Positions 43,020-52,926 of a stretch of DNA of 64,000 nt are shown piece by piece (the stretch's first letter is position 1; each line of letters begins with the position of its first letter). The translations under genes and the position numbers were made by a program. Source of the stretch: Hathewaya histolytica (GTDB taxonomy: Bacteria > Bacillota > Clostridia > Clostridiales > Clostridiaceae); the NCBI RefSeq assembly GCF_901482605.1, contig NZ_LR590481.1, positions 1,302,001 to 1,366,000 of the forward strand, given 5' to 3'. Below the pieces are notes generated by a model. The model worked only from the letters and a program-made list of their open reading frames with translations. It was not told the DNA's origin and ran no database searches.

Positions 43020-45530
43020 ATGAGTATTTTATTTAAATTTATGTTTAAAAATATATGGGAAAAGAGATTAAGGTCCTTACTTATTATAGTTTCTGTCATG
43101 GTTGCAACAGCTATGTGTTTTGCATCCTTAGGAATATCTAAATCATATTCAGGTATGGTCATGGAGAGGATGAAATCCAAGGTGGGAGAGGCAGATCTTA
43201 TAATAACAAGTAAATCAAACAATAGAAATATATTTTTGGATAAGAATAAGATAGAAAAGGATATAAAGGAAAAAGAATTAGTACCTATTTTAAATGATGA
43301 AGGCCAATTGAAAAAAGGTAAGGATTTACTAAGAGTAAATATAAGAGCCTCTGATATATCTAAATTAAATTCTATAAATAAAATAATTTTAAGTGGTGAA
43401 AGCAAAAATATAGATTTCAATAATATAAAGCATAATGAAGTTATACTATCTAAAAAATTAAGTGAAAAGTTAAAATTAAATATTGGTAATACCTTCAAAG
43501 TGAAAATTAATAAAAAAGAAATAGAGTTAAAAGTAGCCGCTATTGCTGTAAATAAAGGGTTATTCTCAGAAAGTAATGGTGAGATGAATCTAGTTATGGA
43601 TAGAGAAGGGCTTTCAAAAGAACTTAATATAGAACCTTCTACCACTACAATGTTAGTTAAAGTTCATAATACTAGGGATATAAAAAAAATAAAAAAAGAA
43701 TATGAGAAGAAATTTCCGTATTATGATTTTAGTGAGACTATCAGTAAAAAATCCTTAGATAAAAATGTTAAGCAATTTACTATACCATTCTACATAATGC
43801 TCATTGTAGTATTAATAATGGCAAGCTTTATAATTTTTTCTGCATATAAGGTTATTGTTCTTGAAAGGATGCCTGTTATAGGAACTTTTAGAAGTATAGG
43901 AGCGACTAAATTATCAACTAGTGCAATATTACTTATGGAAAGTATTTTATATGGTTTGATCGGTGGGATATTAGGTAATATTCTTGGTATACCTATTCTT
44001 AGACATTTATCAGATTCTTCAAATGTGTTTAAAAGCTATGGTGTAGAAACTGTTGTGGTTATAGATAGTCTTAACTTTTTATGGTCGTTTATATTAGCTA
44101 TGGTTCTATCTATAGTTAGTTCACTTTTACCTATAATTCACTCATCTAAAGTGTCTCTTAAAAATATAATACTAGGTGAGTTTTCCGAAGGCACTAAATT
44201 TAAATCTAATTATCTTATTTTAGGAGTATTACTATTAGTATGGCCATATATATACATATCAAAATATAAGTGGAGTGGAAATTTTATATTATCAATTTCA
44301 GCTGCCTTTTCTATATTTTTTTCTATGGTCTTTATAATACCTTATGTTATGAGGATGGTTTTATATATTTTAAAAGAAATATATAGACTTGTTTTTCAAA
44401 ATGAGGGTGTTCTAGCTTTGTATAATGTAGGAAAATCAAAAGTTTTAATAAATAATACAATACTTCTTTGCAGTACATTAGCTGCTGTAATTTCAATATA
44501 TATATCATCAAGTAATGTAAATGATTTAATTGTAAATGCTTATAGAAATATGGATTATAATTTTAAAATTCAAGGATATAAGGATAATGATATAATAAAG
44601 GAGCTTACTAAAAAATCATATATAGGGCTATTTTCAGAAGAAATTTCTTTAAAGGAAGTTGAACTAGCAAATAAAGATTTTACGATTAAAGAGTTATTAG
44701 GGATTGAAGAAAATAAGTTTCTGAGATTTTATAAAAATGTGGAGATATATGATTACAAAGGAACTCCAAAGAAGAAAATACTAGAAAAACTACATAATAA
44801 AAAATCTTTAATTGTAAGTGATGTTTTAGAGAAAAAGGAGAATTTGAAAATTGGAGATAATCTAACTTTAAAATTACATGATAAATATGAAAGTTATAAA
44901 ATAATTGGATTTGCTAAATCAGAGATTATAAGTAATGGTGGCATAGTATTAGGTGACTTAAGTAGCATAAAAAATCATGCGGGTAGAAAGGTAGGAAGTT
45001 CAATATTTGTAAAGTCTTTAAAAAATTATGATGGACTAGATAATAAATTTAGAGAAGATGTAGAAAATTATAATATAGTACTTACCAATAAGGAAGATGA
45101 TTTGAAAGTAAGTAAGGAAGCTAATGGAGGACTTATGAAATCTTTAGAAAGTTTTTCACTCATGTCTTTAGTTATAGGTTCATTAGGAATTATGAATAAT
45201 TTAATGGTAAGTTTTATATACAGAAAAAGAGAACTTGCAGTGTTAGCGTCTATTGGAATGAGTAAATTAAAAAGAATGAAGATGCTAATTATAGAAGCCT
45301 TTACAATAGGGGTTATTGGAGCTATTTTAGGGGTTTTAGAAGGGGTATATATTTCTAGCTTTGTAGAGGAAATCACTTATTCGCTTAACTCATATATAAG
45401 TGTAACTGTACCAGTAAAACTTGTTACTTTACTAGGAATATTAGGATTCATCTTAGTAATCATAGCTTCATTAGTACCAATATTTAAGTCATCTAAAATT
45501 TCTATAGTAGAAGAGATCAAATATGAGTAA
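43020..45530 (+). CDS. ABC transporter permease, FtsX/MacB type
   Basis: 836 residues. First helix at about 18-40, extracellular MacB-like periplasmic domain to about 255. Two FtsX four-helix blocks follow: the first contains VIVLERMPVIGTFRSIGATK near 280-300, the second ends in RKRELAVLASIGMSKLKRMK and a last helix before SIVEEIKYE. A second extracellular domain lies between them. It is 16 bp before its ATPase. Such exporters move lipoproteins, peptides or antibiotics, or sense antimicrobial peptides. Substrate unknown. Confidence 0.85.
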   Translation: MSILFKFMFKNIWEKRLRSLLIIVSVMVATAMCFASLGISKSYSGMVMERMKSKVGEADLIITSKSNNRNIFLDKNKIEKDIKEKELVPILNDEGQLKKGKDLLRVNIRASDISKLNSINKIILSGESKNIDFNNIKHNEVILSKKLSEKLKLNIGNTFKVKINKKEIELKVAAIAVNKGLFSESNGEMNLVMDREGLSKELNIEPSTTTMLVKVHNTRDIKKIKKEYEKKFPYYDFSETISKKSLDKNVKQFTIPFYIMLIVVLIMASFIIFSAYKVIVLERMPVIGTFRSIGATKLSTSAILLMESILYGLIGGILGNILGIPILRHLSDSSNVFKSYGVETVVVIDSLNFLWSFILAMVLSIVSSLLPIIHSSKVSLKNIILGEFSEGTKFKSNYLILGVLLLVWPYIYISKYKWSGNFILSISAAFSIFFSMVFIIPYVMRMVLYILKEIYRLVFQNEGVLALYNVGKSKVLINNTILLCSTLAAVISIYISSSNVNDLIVNAYRNMDYNFKIQGYKDNDIIKELTKKSYIGLFSEEISLKEVELANKDFTIKELLGIEENKFLRFYKNVEIYDYKGTPKKKILEKLHNKKSLIVSDVLEKKENLKIGDNLTLKLHDKYESYKIIGFAKSEIISNGGIVLGDLSSIKNHAGRKVGSSIFVKSLKNYDGLDNKFREDVENYNIVLTNKEDDLKVSKEANGGLMKSLESFSLMSLVIGSLGIMNNLMVSFIYRKRELAVLASIGMSKLKRMKMLIIEAFTIGVIGAILGVLEGVYISSFVEEITYSLNSYISVTVPVKLVTLLGILGFILVIIASLVPIFKSSKISIVEEIKYE

Positions 45531-45546
45531 AAGTAGGTGAGATTTA

Positions 45547-46239
45547 ATGGATAAAAATATAATAATAGAAGTTAAAAACTTAAATAAAAGCTTTAAAATG
45601 GGCAATGAAGAGGTTGCTGTACTTAAAAATATAAATTTAAACGTTCACAAAGGAGATTTTGTATCTATAATGGGACCTTCAGGTTGTGGAAAGAGTACCT
45701 TATTATATTTAATGGGTGGACTTGACACTCCAACCTCAGGAAGTGTTTATATAAATAACAAGGAAATTTCTAAGCTTTCGGATAAAGAAATAAGCAAAGT
45801 AAGAAGATGTGAACTTGGATTTGTATTTCAATTTTATAATCTAGTGCAAAATTTATCTGTAGAAGATAATATATTATTACCAATATTATTAGAGGGTTAC
45901 AAGCCCAAAAATTTTAAAAAGGAATTAGATGAACTATTAGATATAATAGAGATGAGTCATAAGCGACGTGTGACTCCTAGGGAATTATCGGGAGGACAGC
46001 AACAAAGAGTTGCTATAGCAAGAGCACTAATTAATAATCCAGACTTGATATTAGCAGATGAACCTATAGGAAATTTAGATTCTAAGACTGGTGAGGAAAT
46101 AATGAAATTGTTTAAAAGAGTAAGTAGAGAAAAAGAGGTGACTATAGTCAATGTAACTCATTCTAAAGATGCTGCAGAATATGGAACACATCTTATAACC
46201 CTTAAAGATGGAGAGATTTTAAAGAAAGAAGCATACTAA
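45547..46239 (+). CDS. ABC transporter ATPase, LolD/MacB type
   Basis: 230 residues with Walker A GPSGCGKST (40-48), Q-loop FQFYNLVQNL, signature LSGGQQQR, Walker B LILADEP and the switch histidine in VNVTHSK. GNLDSKTGEE is typical of the MacB/LolD class. Partner of the permease directly upstream. Confidence 0.93.
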   Translation: MDKNIIIEVKNLNKSFKMGNEEVAVLKNINLNVHKGDFVSIMGPSGCGKSTLLYLMGGLDTPTSGSVYINNKEISKLSDKEISKVRRCELGFVFQFYNLVQNLSVEDNILLPILLEGYKPKNFKKELDELLDIIEMSHKRRVTPRELSGGQQQRVAIARALINNPDLILADEPIGNLDSKTGEEIMKLFKRVSREKEVTIVNVTHSKDAAEYGTHLITLKDGEILKKEAY

Positions 46240-46313
46240 ATTTGTTTAGTATATTATAAAAGTTTTAATGAAAAACATACAAGTTGTTATTTTGAAATTC
46301 TGGGGGTATAAAA

Positions 46314-47117
46314 ATGTCAACACAAATAATGATTGTTTTAACGCTTACAATTGTTATATATATTATTTCAACTCTTGCCTATTCCGTAAGGATAGTTGGG
46401 GTTAAGACAGGTAGAATAGCTATATCCTTTGCTGTATTTAATGTTTTTGCACTAATTTCCAGAACAGCAAATACAATACAAGCACCTTTAATGGCTAAAA
46501 CAATTGAAAATAGTATAAAAACAGGTAATTCACAGGAACTTTTGAATATTTTTAGGTGTATAATAGCATCTACTACTTTAGCAACTATTATAGGGGCCTT
46601 ATTAATGCCTACATTTATAAAGTTATTTTCAAAGGCAGTAGAATCTTTCAGTGTACATAGGTCAATACCTAGAGTATTGCTTCATGGCTTTTCAAAGTCT
46701 GGTATAGAACAGTTTAAAAATAGTATTACTCTTCCTAGGAGGGATAATATACCTCAATTAAAGCAATTAAAAAAAATGCCTAAAAAAATTATAGTTCTAA
46801 ATACTATAGCCTTTTCTATATCAGTTGTTGGAGTACTAGCATCATTATATGCAGGTTGTTTGAATCCAGATCTAAGAACTACTTGTAGTACTTTATCGTC
46901 TGTGATAAATGGAATTTCAACAATTTTAATGTTTATTTTTATAGATCCATATATATCAATGTTAACAGATGATGTTATTAGAGGTGAGTGTAGCGAAGGG
47001 CAATTTAGTAGATGCATAACTTTTGTTGTTGCAGGATTAATTTTTGGAACTATATTAGCTCAATTTTTACTAGTTCCTGCAGCTAGGACTATTGAATATA
47101 TAGCAAGAGTAATTTAA
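46314..47117 (+). CDS. amj: Lipid II flippase Amj-like membrane protein
   Basis: 267 residues with about six helices. IISTLAYSVRIVGVKTGRIA, then FNVFALISRTANTIQAPLMA, matches the Amj (DUF2837) family. Amj is the alternate lipid II flippase that can replace MurJ in Bacillus subtilis. The central cytoplasmic loop includes FKNSITLPRRDNIPQLK. GGGGG precedes the ATG. Function by family, not shown here. Confidence 0.82.
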   Translation: MSTQIMIVLTLTIVIYIISTLAYSVRIVGVKTGRIAISFAVFNVFALISRTANTIQAPLMAKTIENSIKTGNSQELLNIFRCIIASTTLATIIGALLMPTFIKLFSKAVESFSVHRSIPRVLLHGFSKSGIEQFKNSITLPRRDNIPQLKQLKKMPKKIIVLNTIAFSISVVGVLASLYAGCLNPDLRTTCSTLSSVINGISTILMFIFIDPYISMLTDDVIRGECSEGQFSRCITFVVAGLIFGTILAQFLLVPAARTIEYIARVI

Positions 47118-47192
47118 GAAGATTTAAACTTATTGATAAAGGAATAGTATATAAATTACTTACACATTAATATATAAGAGAGGAAAATTAAA

Positions 47193-47681
47193 ATGAATTA
47201 TTATGCTAGATATAATTCTATAATAGGAGAGCTATATATTATAGTAGATGAAAAGGGACTTAAGAGAATAGAATTATGTAAAGAAAATTTTCAAGCATAT
47301 TTATCTAAAAACAAAGATATTAAGGAAAACACTTTAGCTTGTAATGAAATTATAAAACAGTTAGAAGAATATTTTAAGGGAGAAAGAAAAACTTTTGAAC
47401 TTAGTATCTCTTTAGAAGGAACAGAATTTAGAAAAAAAGTATGGAGAGCTTTAATGAAAATCCCTTATGGTGAAACTAGATCTTACTCTGATATAGCAAT
47501 AGATATAGAAAATCCTAATAGCGTTAGAGCTGTTGGTGGTGCTAATAGAAGTAATCCAATACCTATAATTATTCCTTGTCATAGGGTAATAGGTAAAAAT
47601 GGTTCTCTGACAGGATATTTAGGAGATAAAATGGAAATTAAAAGGAGACTTTTAGAAATTGAGGGAGTAAGATATCAATAA
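47193..47681 (+). CDS. ogt: Methylated-DNA-protein cysteine methyltransferase
   Basis: 162 residues. GTEFRKKVWRALMKIPYGET, NPNSVRAVGGANRSNPIPII and the active-site IPCHRVIGKNG (acceptor Cys129) followed by GYLG are complete Ogt/MGMT motifs. Removes alkyl groups from O6-guanine by self-alkylation. GAGAGGAAAA precedes the ATG. Monocistronic. Confidence 0.93.
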   Translation: MNYYARYNSIIGELYIIVDEKGLKRIELCKENFQAYLSKNKDIKENTLACNEIIKQLEEYFKGERKTFELSISLEGTEFRKKVWRALMKIPYGETRSYSDIAIDIENPNSVRAVGGANRSNPIPIIIPCHRVIGKNGSLTGYLGDKMEIKRRLLEIEGVRYQ

Positions 47682-47853
47682 AATATTTAAAAAGTGTAGA
47701 TTTTTCTTACAAAATATATTTTAATCGCATCTGATATTTGATATAGTAATTATACAAAATATTTATGTGCTTGTGTTGTGATATATTAAAGGCCTAATTA
47801 TAACTCCTATTTATTGGATAGATTATAATAAATATATTTAAAGGAGACATAGA

Positions 47854-48750
47854 ATGAAAGATTATACTATAATTACAGACTCTTGTTGTGATTTACCAAT
47901 AGAATATATAGAAAATAATAATATATCTTATGTTAGTTTAAGCTTAAGATTTATGGGAAAAGAATATAAGGACGATTTTGGTAAAAGTTTAAATTATAAG
48001 GAATTTTATGCTGGTATGATAAAAGGTGAAATTCCAAAAACCTCTCAACCTAGTCCAGAAGATTATTGTTCTATATTTAGAAAAATATTAGATCAAGGAA
48101 AAGATATTTTATATATTTGTGTCTCTACAGGTTTAAGTGGAACCTTTAATTGTGCTAATATAGCTAAAAACATTGTTTCTGAAGAGTATGATAACAGAAG
48201 AATTGAGATAGTGGATATACTAACAGCTTCAATGGGACAAGGGATAATGGTTGTGAAAGCTTTAGAAATGCAATCCAAGGGCCATTCTATGGATGAGGTA
48301 TTGGACTTTTTAGAAACTAATAAATTAAATCTAAATACCTATATCACAGTAGATGATCTTAATCATTTAAAAAGGGGGGGAAGAATATCTTCAGCAGCAG
48401 CTATCTTTGGAATGGTACTTCATATAAAGCCTATATTAACTTTAAATAATGAAGGTAGAGTCTTACCAGTTATAAAAGTAAAGGGAAGAAAAAGTGCACT
48501 AAATAAATTAGCTAAATTAGTATGTGAAAAAATCGAAAATCCTGAAGAACAAGTTATCGCAATTTCTCATGGAGATGTAAAAGAGGAAGCAGAAAAATTA
48601 AAAGAGATTATATTAAAAGAGGTTAAAGTTAAGGATGTTATTATAAATCATATAGGTCCTGTAGTTGGTACTTATGGTGGGCCTGGGGCATTAGCAGTAT
48701 TCTTTATTGGTAAGCATAGACAAAATCATGTTATAGAAGTTAATAAATAA
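47854..48750 (+). CDS. DegV-family fatty-acid-binding protein
   Basis: 298 residues. TIITDSCCDLPIEYI at the start, the conserved KTSQPSPEDY and ISTGLSGT-type segment (CVSTGLSGTFNC), TVDDLNHLKRGGRISSAAA and HIGPVVGTYGGPGALAVFF at the end. Full-length DegV; binds a fatty acid, probably for the FakA kinase. AAAGGAGACAT precedes the ATG. Confidence 0.9.
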   Translation: MKDYTIITDSCCDLPIEYIENNNISYVSLSLRFMGKEYKDDFGKSLNYKEFYAGMIKGEIPKTSQPSPEDYCSIFRKILDQGKDILYICVSTGLSGTFNCANIAKNIVSEEYDNRRIEIVDILTASMGQGIMVVKALEMQSKGHSMDEVLDFLETNKLNLNTYITVDDLNHLKRGGRISSAAAIFGMVLHIKPILTLNNEGRVLPVIKVKGRKSALNKLAKLVCEKIENPEEQVIAISHGDVKEEAEKLKEIILKEVKVKDVIINHIGPVVGTYGGPGALAVFFIGKHRQNHVIEVNK

Positions 48751-48755
48751 TATTT

Positions 48756-48790
48756 TAGCAAGAAGAATATATTCTTCTTGCTATTTTTAT
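48756..48790. terminator. Bidirectional terminator
   Basis: TAGCAAGAAGAATAT / ATTCTTCTTGCTA perfect hairpin with T runs outward, between the DegV gene and the convergent P-type ATPase. Confidence 0.9.
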
Positions 48791-48800
48791 AGAAAGTATC

Positions 48801-51149
48801 TTAACTTTTTTCTATTATTTTTCCTATAATCTTAGGTATCGTTAACATAAAAATCATAGAAATTGTTAAAATTATTATCATAATAAGAATATATGATACA
48901 GGAAAGAGGTCTATATCCAAAATCCTTCTTAGCAATGGTACAGAAAAAAATAAGACAAGTAATCCTATCATTGAGTTAACAATACATAATCTATATTTAT
49001 TTATAGGCAAGGCCACTTTTAGAAGTATAAAAAGACTTAATAAAGCAAATATCATAAGAGAAATACTTCTACATTGCGTTATTGACAATCCATTATAGTA
49101 TGCTACTAAAAACATAATTGTAGTACTTATACCAATAACAACTCCATTTGGAATCGCATACCTTAACACTCTTCTTAAAAAGCCTTTTTTTATAATTTCA
49201 TTATTTTCTTCTAAAGCCAGAAAGAAGGATGGCATACCTATAGTTAAAGCACCAGCAAAAGTAAGTTGAATCGGCAATAGGGGAAAAGGTTTTAAAATAA
49301 GAGTAAATATTAAAGCCAAGAGAATTGAATATACAGTTTTAGATACAAATAGTTCTGATACTTTTTCTAAATTATTTATAAGTTTTCTTCCTTCTTTAAC
49401 TACATGGGGGAGGGATGAAAAATCAGAATTTAATAGAACTAATTGAGCAACTGCTTTTGTAGCATCAGAACCTGTAGCCATAGCGATTCCACAATCAGAT
49501 TCTTTTAAAGCTAATATATCGTTAACTCCGTCTCCAGTCATAGCAACTGTATGACCATTTTTTTTAAGTGCTTTTATAATTTCTCTTTTTTCATAGGGAG
49601 ACACTCTACCGAATACAGTTGTGTTTTCAATTATTCTTTGTAATTTTTCATTATCTTTTGGTAAATTTCTAGCATCAATATAATTCTCTGCTCCTTTAAT
49701 TCCTACTTTTTTAGCTATGGTAGATACAGTTATAGGATTATCTCCTGAAATTATTTTTAAGGTTACTCCTTGTTCACTAAAATATTTAACAGTTTCTTCA
49801 GCATTTTCTCTTATTACATCCCCTATAAATAATAAGGCTGCCTTTTCAATATCACCATTTAATCTATCATCTAAGACATCACCATTAAATTTTGCTAATA
49901 ACAATACTCTCTTGCCTTCTAAAGCAGCCTTTTCTACTTCATCTGAAACTTCATTATATCTATTTTTTAATATGAATTCAGGAGCACCAAGTATCCAAGA
50001 TCCTTCATCTTTAAATGATATAGCTTCCCATTTTCGTGAGGAAGAGAATGAAATTTTATTTTTTATAACTAAATTATAATTATTAGGATACTTTTGTAAA
50101 ATAGCCTTTTGCGTTTGACTTAAATTCTCTGAAGAATGAATTATAGCAGATAGTATATTTCCTATGTATTCTTCACTATAATCATTTAAAGGAACTACTT
50201 TATCTAGTTTTAAATCACCTCTAGTTATAGTTCCAGTTTTATCTAAACAAAGTACATCTACTCTTGCTAAGACCTCTGTTGCTGGAAGTTCTTGAATTAA
50301 GGTATCCCACTTTGAAAGGCGTATAATAGCTATAATAAATGTAGAACTCGTCAGTAATACTAATCCTTCTGGAATCATCCCTATAATACCTGATACAGAA
50401 CCTAATATAGCATCTTGCCAAGTTCTTTTAGCAATAAATAATTGGGTGAACGTAAGTAATATTCCAATAGGAATTATAAAATAAAGTACTACCTTGAAAA
50501 TTTTGTTTATAGCATTTTGAAGTTGGGAGTTTATAATTTTAAATTTTCTAGCCTCTTCAACTAACTTGGATGAATATGTATTAGATCCAACACTAACTAC
50601 CTTTGCATAACAACTTCCTGAAACTATAAAGCTACCAGATAATAATTTTTCTCCATGTTTTTTTAAAATAGATTCCGACTCTCCAGTCAAAAGGGACTCA
50701 TCAACTTCTATGCTATTATTAGGTAATACTTCGCAATCCACTAAAATCTGATCTCCTGAATTTAAAAATATAATATCATCTATAACTAACCTTTCAGCAT
50801 TAATATTTTCTATATTTTTATATCTTAAAACTTTTACATTGTTACCTTTTATAAGAGATAGTTTTTCTAAGGTTTTCTTTGCTTTTAATTCTTGATAGAT
50901 ACCTATTATAGCGTTACTTACAATAACTATAGCAAAGATGGAATCTTTAGGTGAACCAGCTATAAATACTGCTACTGCTAGCACAGCGTTTATAGCATTA
51001 AATCCTGTAAATAAATTTGCTCTAAGTATTTCCCATAGGGTACGAGAAGGTGGTTTAGGTATTATGTTAATTTTTCCTTCTTTTATTCTTAATGATACCT
51101 CTTCTTTTGTAAGTCCTACTATATTTAAATTATTTTCATGATTTTCCAT
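48801..51149 (-). CDS. Cation-translocating P-type ATPase (P2-like, CtpE/PacL group)
   Basis: 782 residues. Actuator motif LLTGES (153-158), membrane motif IPEGL (259-263), phosphorylation site DKTGTITRG with Asp303, SGDNPITV and hinge TGDGVNDILALK. Ten helices are arranged 4+6. The PEGL motif and short N-terminus fit calcium/manganese-type pumps of the CtpE group rather than copper or zinc pumps. No metal-binding N-terminal domain. Ion specificity not determinable here. Confidence 0.85.
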   Translation of the reverse strand: MENHENNLNIVGLTKEEVSLRIKEGKINIIPKPPSRTLWEILRANLFTGFNAINAVLAVAVFIAGSPKDSIFAIVIVSNAIIGIYQELKAKKTLEKLSLIKGNNVKVLRYKNIENINAERLVIDDIIFLNSGDQILVDCEVLPNNSIEVDESLLTGESESILKKHGEKLLSGSFIVSGSCYAKVVSVGSNTYSSKLVEEARKFKIINSQLQNAINKIFKVVLYFIIPIGILLTFTQLFIAKRTWQDAILGSVSGIIGMIPEGLVLLTSSTFIIAIIRLSKWDTLIQELPATEVLARVDVLCLDKTGTITRGDLKLDKVVPLNDYSEEYIGNILSAIIHSSENLSQTQKAILQKYPNNYNLVIKNKISFSSSRKWEAISFKDEGSWILGAPEFILKNRYNEVSDEVEKAALEGKRVLLLAKFNGDVLDDRLNGDIEKAALLFIGDVIRENAEETVKYFSEQGVTLKIISGDNPITVSTIAKKVGIKGAENYIDARNLPKDNEKLQRIIENTTVFGRVSPYEKREIIKALKKNGHTVAMTGDGVNDILALKESDCGIAMATGSDATKAVAQLVLLNSDFSSLPHVVKEGRKLINNLEKVSELFVSKTVYSILLALIFTLILKPFPLLPIQLTFAGALTIGMPSFFLALEENNEIIKKGFLRRVLRYAIPNGVVIGISTTIMFLVAYYNGLSITQCRSISLMIFALLSLFILLKVALPINKYRLCIVNSMIGLLVLFFSVPLLRRILDIDLFPVSYILIMIIILTISMIFMLTIPKIIGKIIEKS

Positions 51150-51412
51150 TTATTATCCCCTTTCCATTTATTATTATAAACTGTATTTATTAAATTAATC
51201 TTAAAAATTAAATAAATATTGTATAATAATAAATTAATTAGCTAGGTACTATAGAATTAAAAACAGCTACAATAGTAAATTATTTAGGATATTTTAGAAT
51301 TTTGGCAAAGTTAATAATAACATATTGAACTATGTGTTAATATTGTGTTAATATTACTTGGTATATATTTTAAATTATATATTTACTAGTACATATAAGA
51401 GGGAGAACTTAC

Positions 51413-52787
51413 GTGCAAGGGGAGAAGGAATTTTTTAAGAACAATGGTCACAAGAAAATTTTTATATTGGGATTAATCTCTTTAGTTGTTTTAGCCACTG
51501 TAGTACATTTTATTTCCAAAGATAAAATTAATAAGCTTGAGCTTTCTAATAAAGACAAGCCAAAAACTATTTCTAATTCAAAGACTGATGAATCTAAAGG
51601 TTCAAGTTCTAATTTACCTATAAAAGAAACAGATACTAAGGTTAAAAAAGATGGAGAAAAAAATTTAACTAAAGCAAAGATTTTGGATAAAAACATAGCA
51701 AATAATAATACTACAAAGAAATATAGGGAATATAGTCCAAGTACATCTATACATAATGGAAAAGGTGATAAATCATCAAAAACATCAGAGGATAAAATAT
51801 CTAAATATATAGAAGAAAAAGTTGAGGATAAATCTTCTGATGATAAAAAGAAGTTCATAGAAAAGGATAAGGGAAAAGACATTAAAAGAGAGTTTAATTC
51901 AAAATTATATGTTTACGGAAACTCTACAGGAAATTCTATGAATTATAGTGAGCTTTGTTATGATGGGAATTATATATACTATTCAAGAGATAATGATAAA
52001 GGAAAGATTTATAGAACAAAGGATGGCTATAAATCAAATGAAAAAGTAACTAACATATCAGGTAGGTGTATTAATATTGTGGGGGATTGGGTTTACTTCC
52101 TTGGCTCAGATATATCTTCAAATTCAAGAGGCATATGGAAAATAAGAAAAGATGGTAGTAATGCTAAAAAAATAAGTAACGACTATCCAGTTCAAATGGT
52201 AGTTGTTAATGATTATATATATTATTCATTGGACTTAGGAGATCAAACTTCAGGTATATTTAAAATTAAAACTAATGGTACTAATAGGGAAAATGTATTT
52301 CTTCAAAGTAATAATATAACTTTGTCATATGGATATCCTAAAATATTAGTTTATAAAGATTTAATTTATTTCAACGGTACCGATTATACTACTCTTACAA
52401 ATGGTGTTTGGAGAATTGGAACTAATGGAAAAGCTCTTAAGAAAGTTTTAAATTTTGACTCAAGTAATTTTTTAGTATCTGATAATCATATATTCCATAA
52501 AAAAATATTCCAATGAAATTATAAGATGTAACTTAGATGGAGCCTCTCAAAAAGTTATTTATAAAGCTTTAACTGGTATATACAGTTTAAATTGTGATGG
52601 TAAACATTTATATTATAGTGTAGATAATCAAAGTACTGATGAAGAAAAAAATTATGGTATATATAAGTTAGATATGAATGGGAATGCTAGAATGAAATTA
52701 ACAAATAAGATGTGTAGATATTTTAACATTAGCTCTAAATGGATACATTTCGATTCAGATAATAAAAATTTAAAAATAAAAAAATAA
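51413..52787 (+). pseudogene. DUF5050-like beta-propeller surface protein, frameshifted at an A7 run
   Basis: GTG 51413 follows GAGGGAGAAC. Residues 18-38 form a signal/anchor helix (IFILGLISLVVLATVVHFIS), 40-165 a Lys/Ser/Asp stalk, then repeats of the type YIYYSRDNDKGKIYRTKDGY typical of DUF5050 propellers. The frame stops at 52516, but the next frame continues the same repeat (NEIIRCNLDGASQKVIYKAL ... IYKLDMNGNARM) to 52787. Removing one A from the run 52499-52505 restores one 458-codon gene. Either mutation, phase variation or base-call error. Confidence 0.75.
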
Positions 52788-52797
52788 TATTTTAATT

Positions 52798-52838
52798 AGG
52801 CTGTACAATATGTAAAAATTATATTTGTACGGCTTTTC
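52798..52838 (+). terminator. Rho-independent terminator
   Basis: GGCTGTACAA / TTGTACGGCT with a following TTT. It lies 11 bp after the downstream-frame stop of the DUF5050 gene, supporting that the gene once ended there. Confidence 0.75.
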
Positions 52839-52926
52839 GCTTAAGTTTATGTTAAATTAGTTGGATATAATAAGTGTTTATGATAATATTTAGGTATATA
52901 AAGTAAAATATAGTTGGGGGAAATAA

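Noticed and set aside
42992-43645. 217-codon minus-strand frame
   Set aside because: Antisense of the ABC permease extracellular domain; no ribosome site and opposite to a well supported gene.
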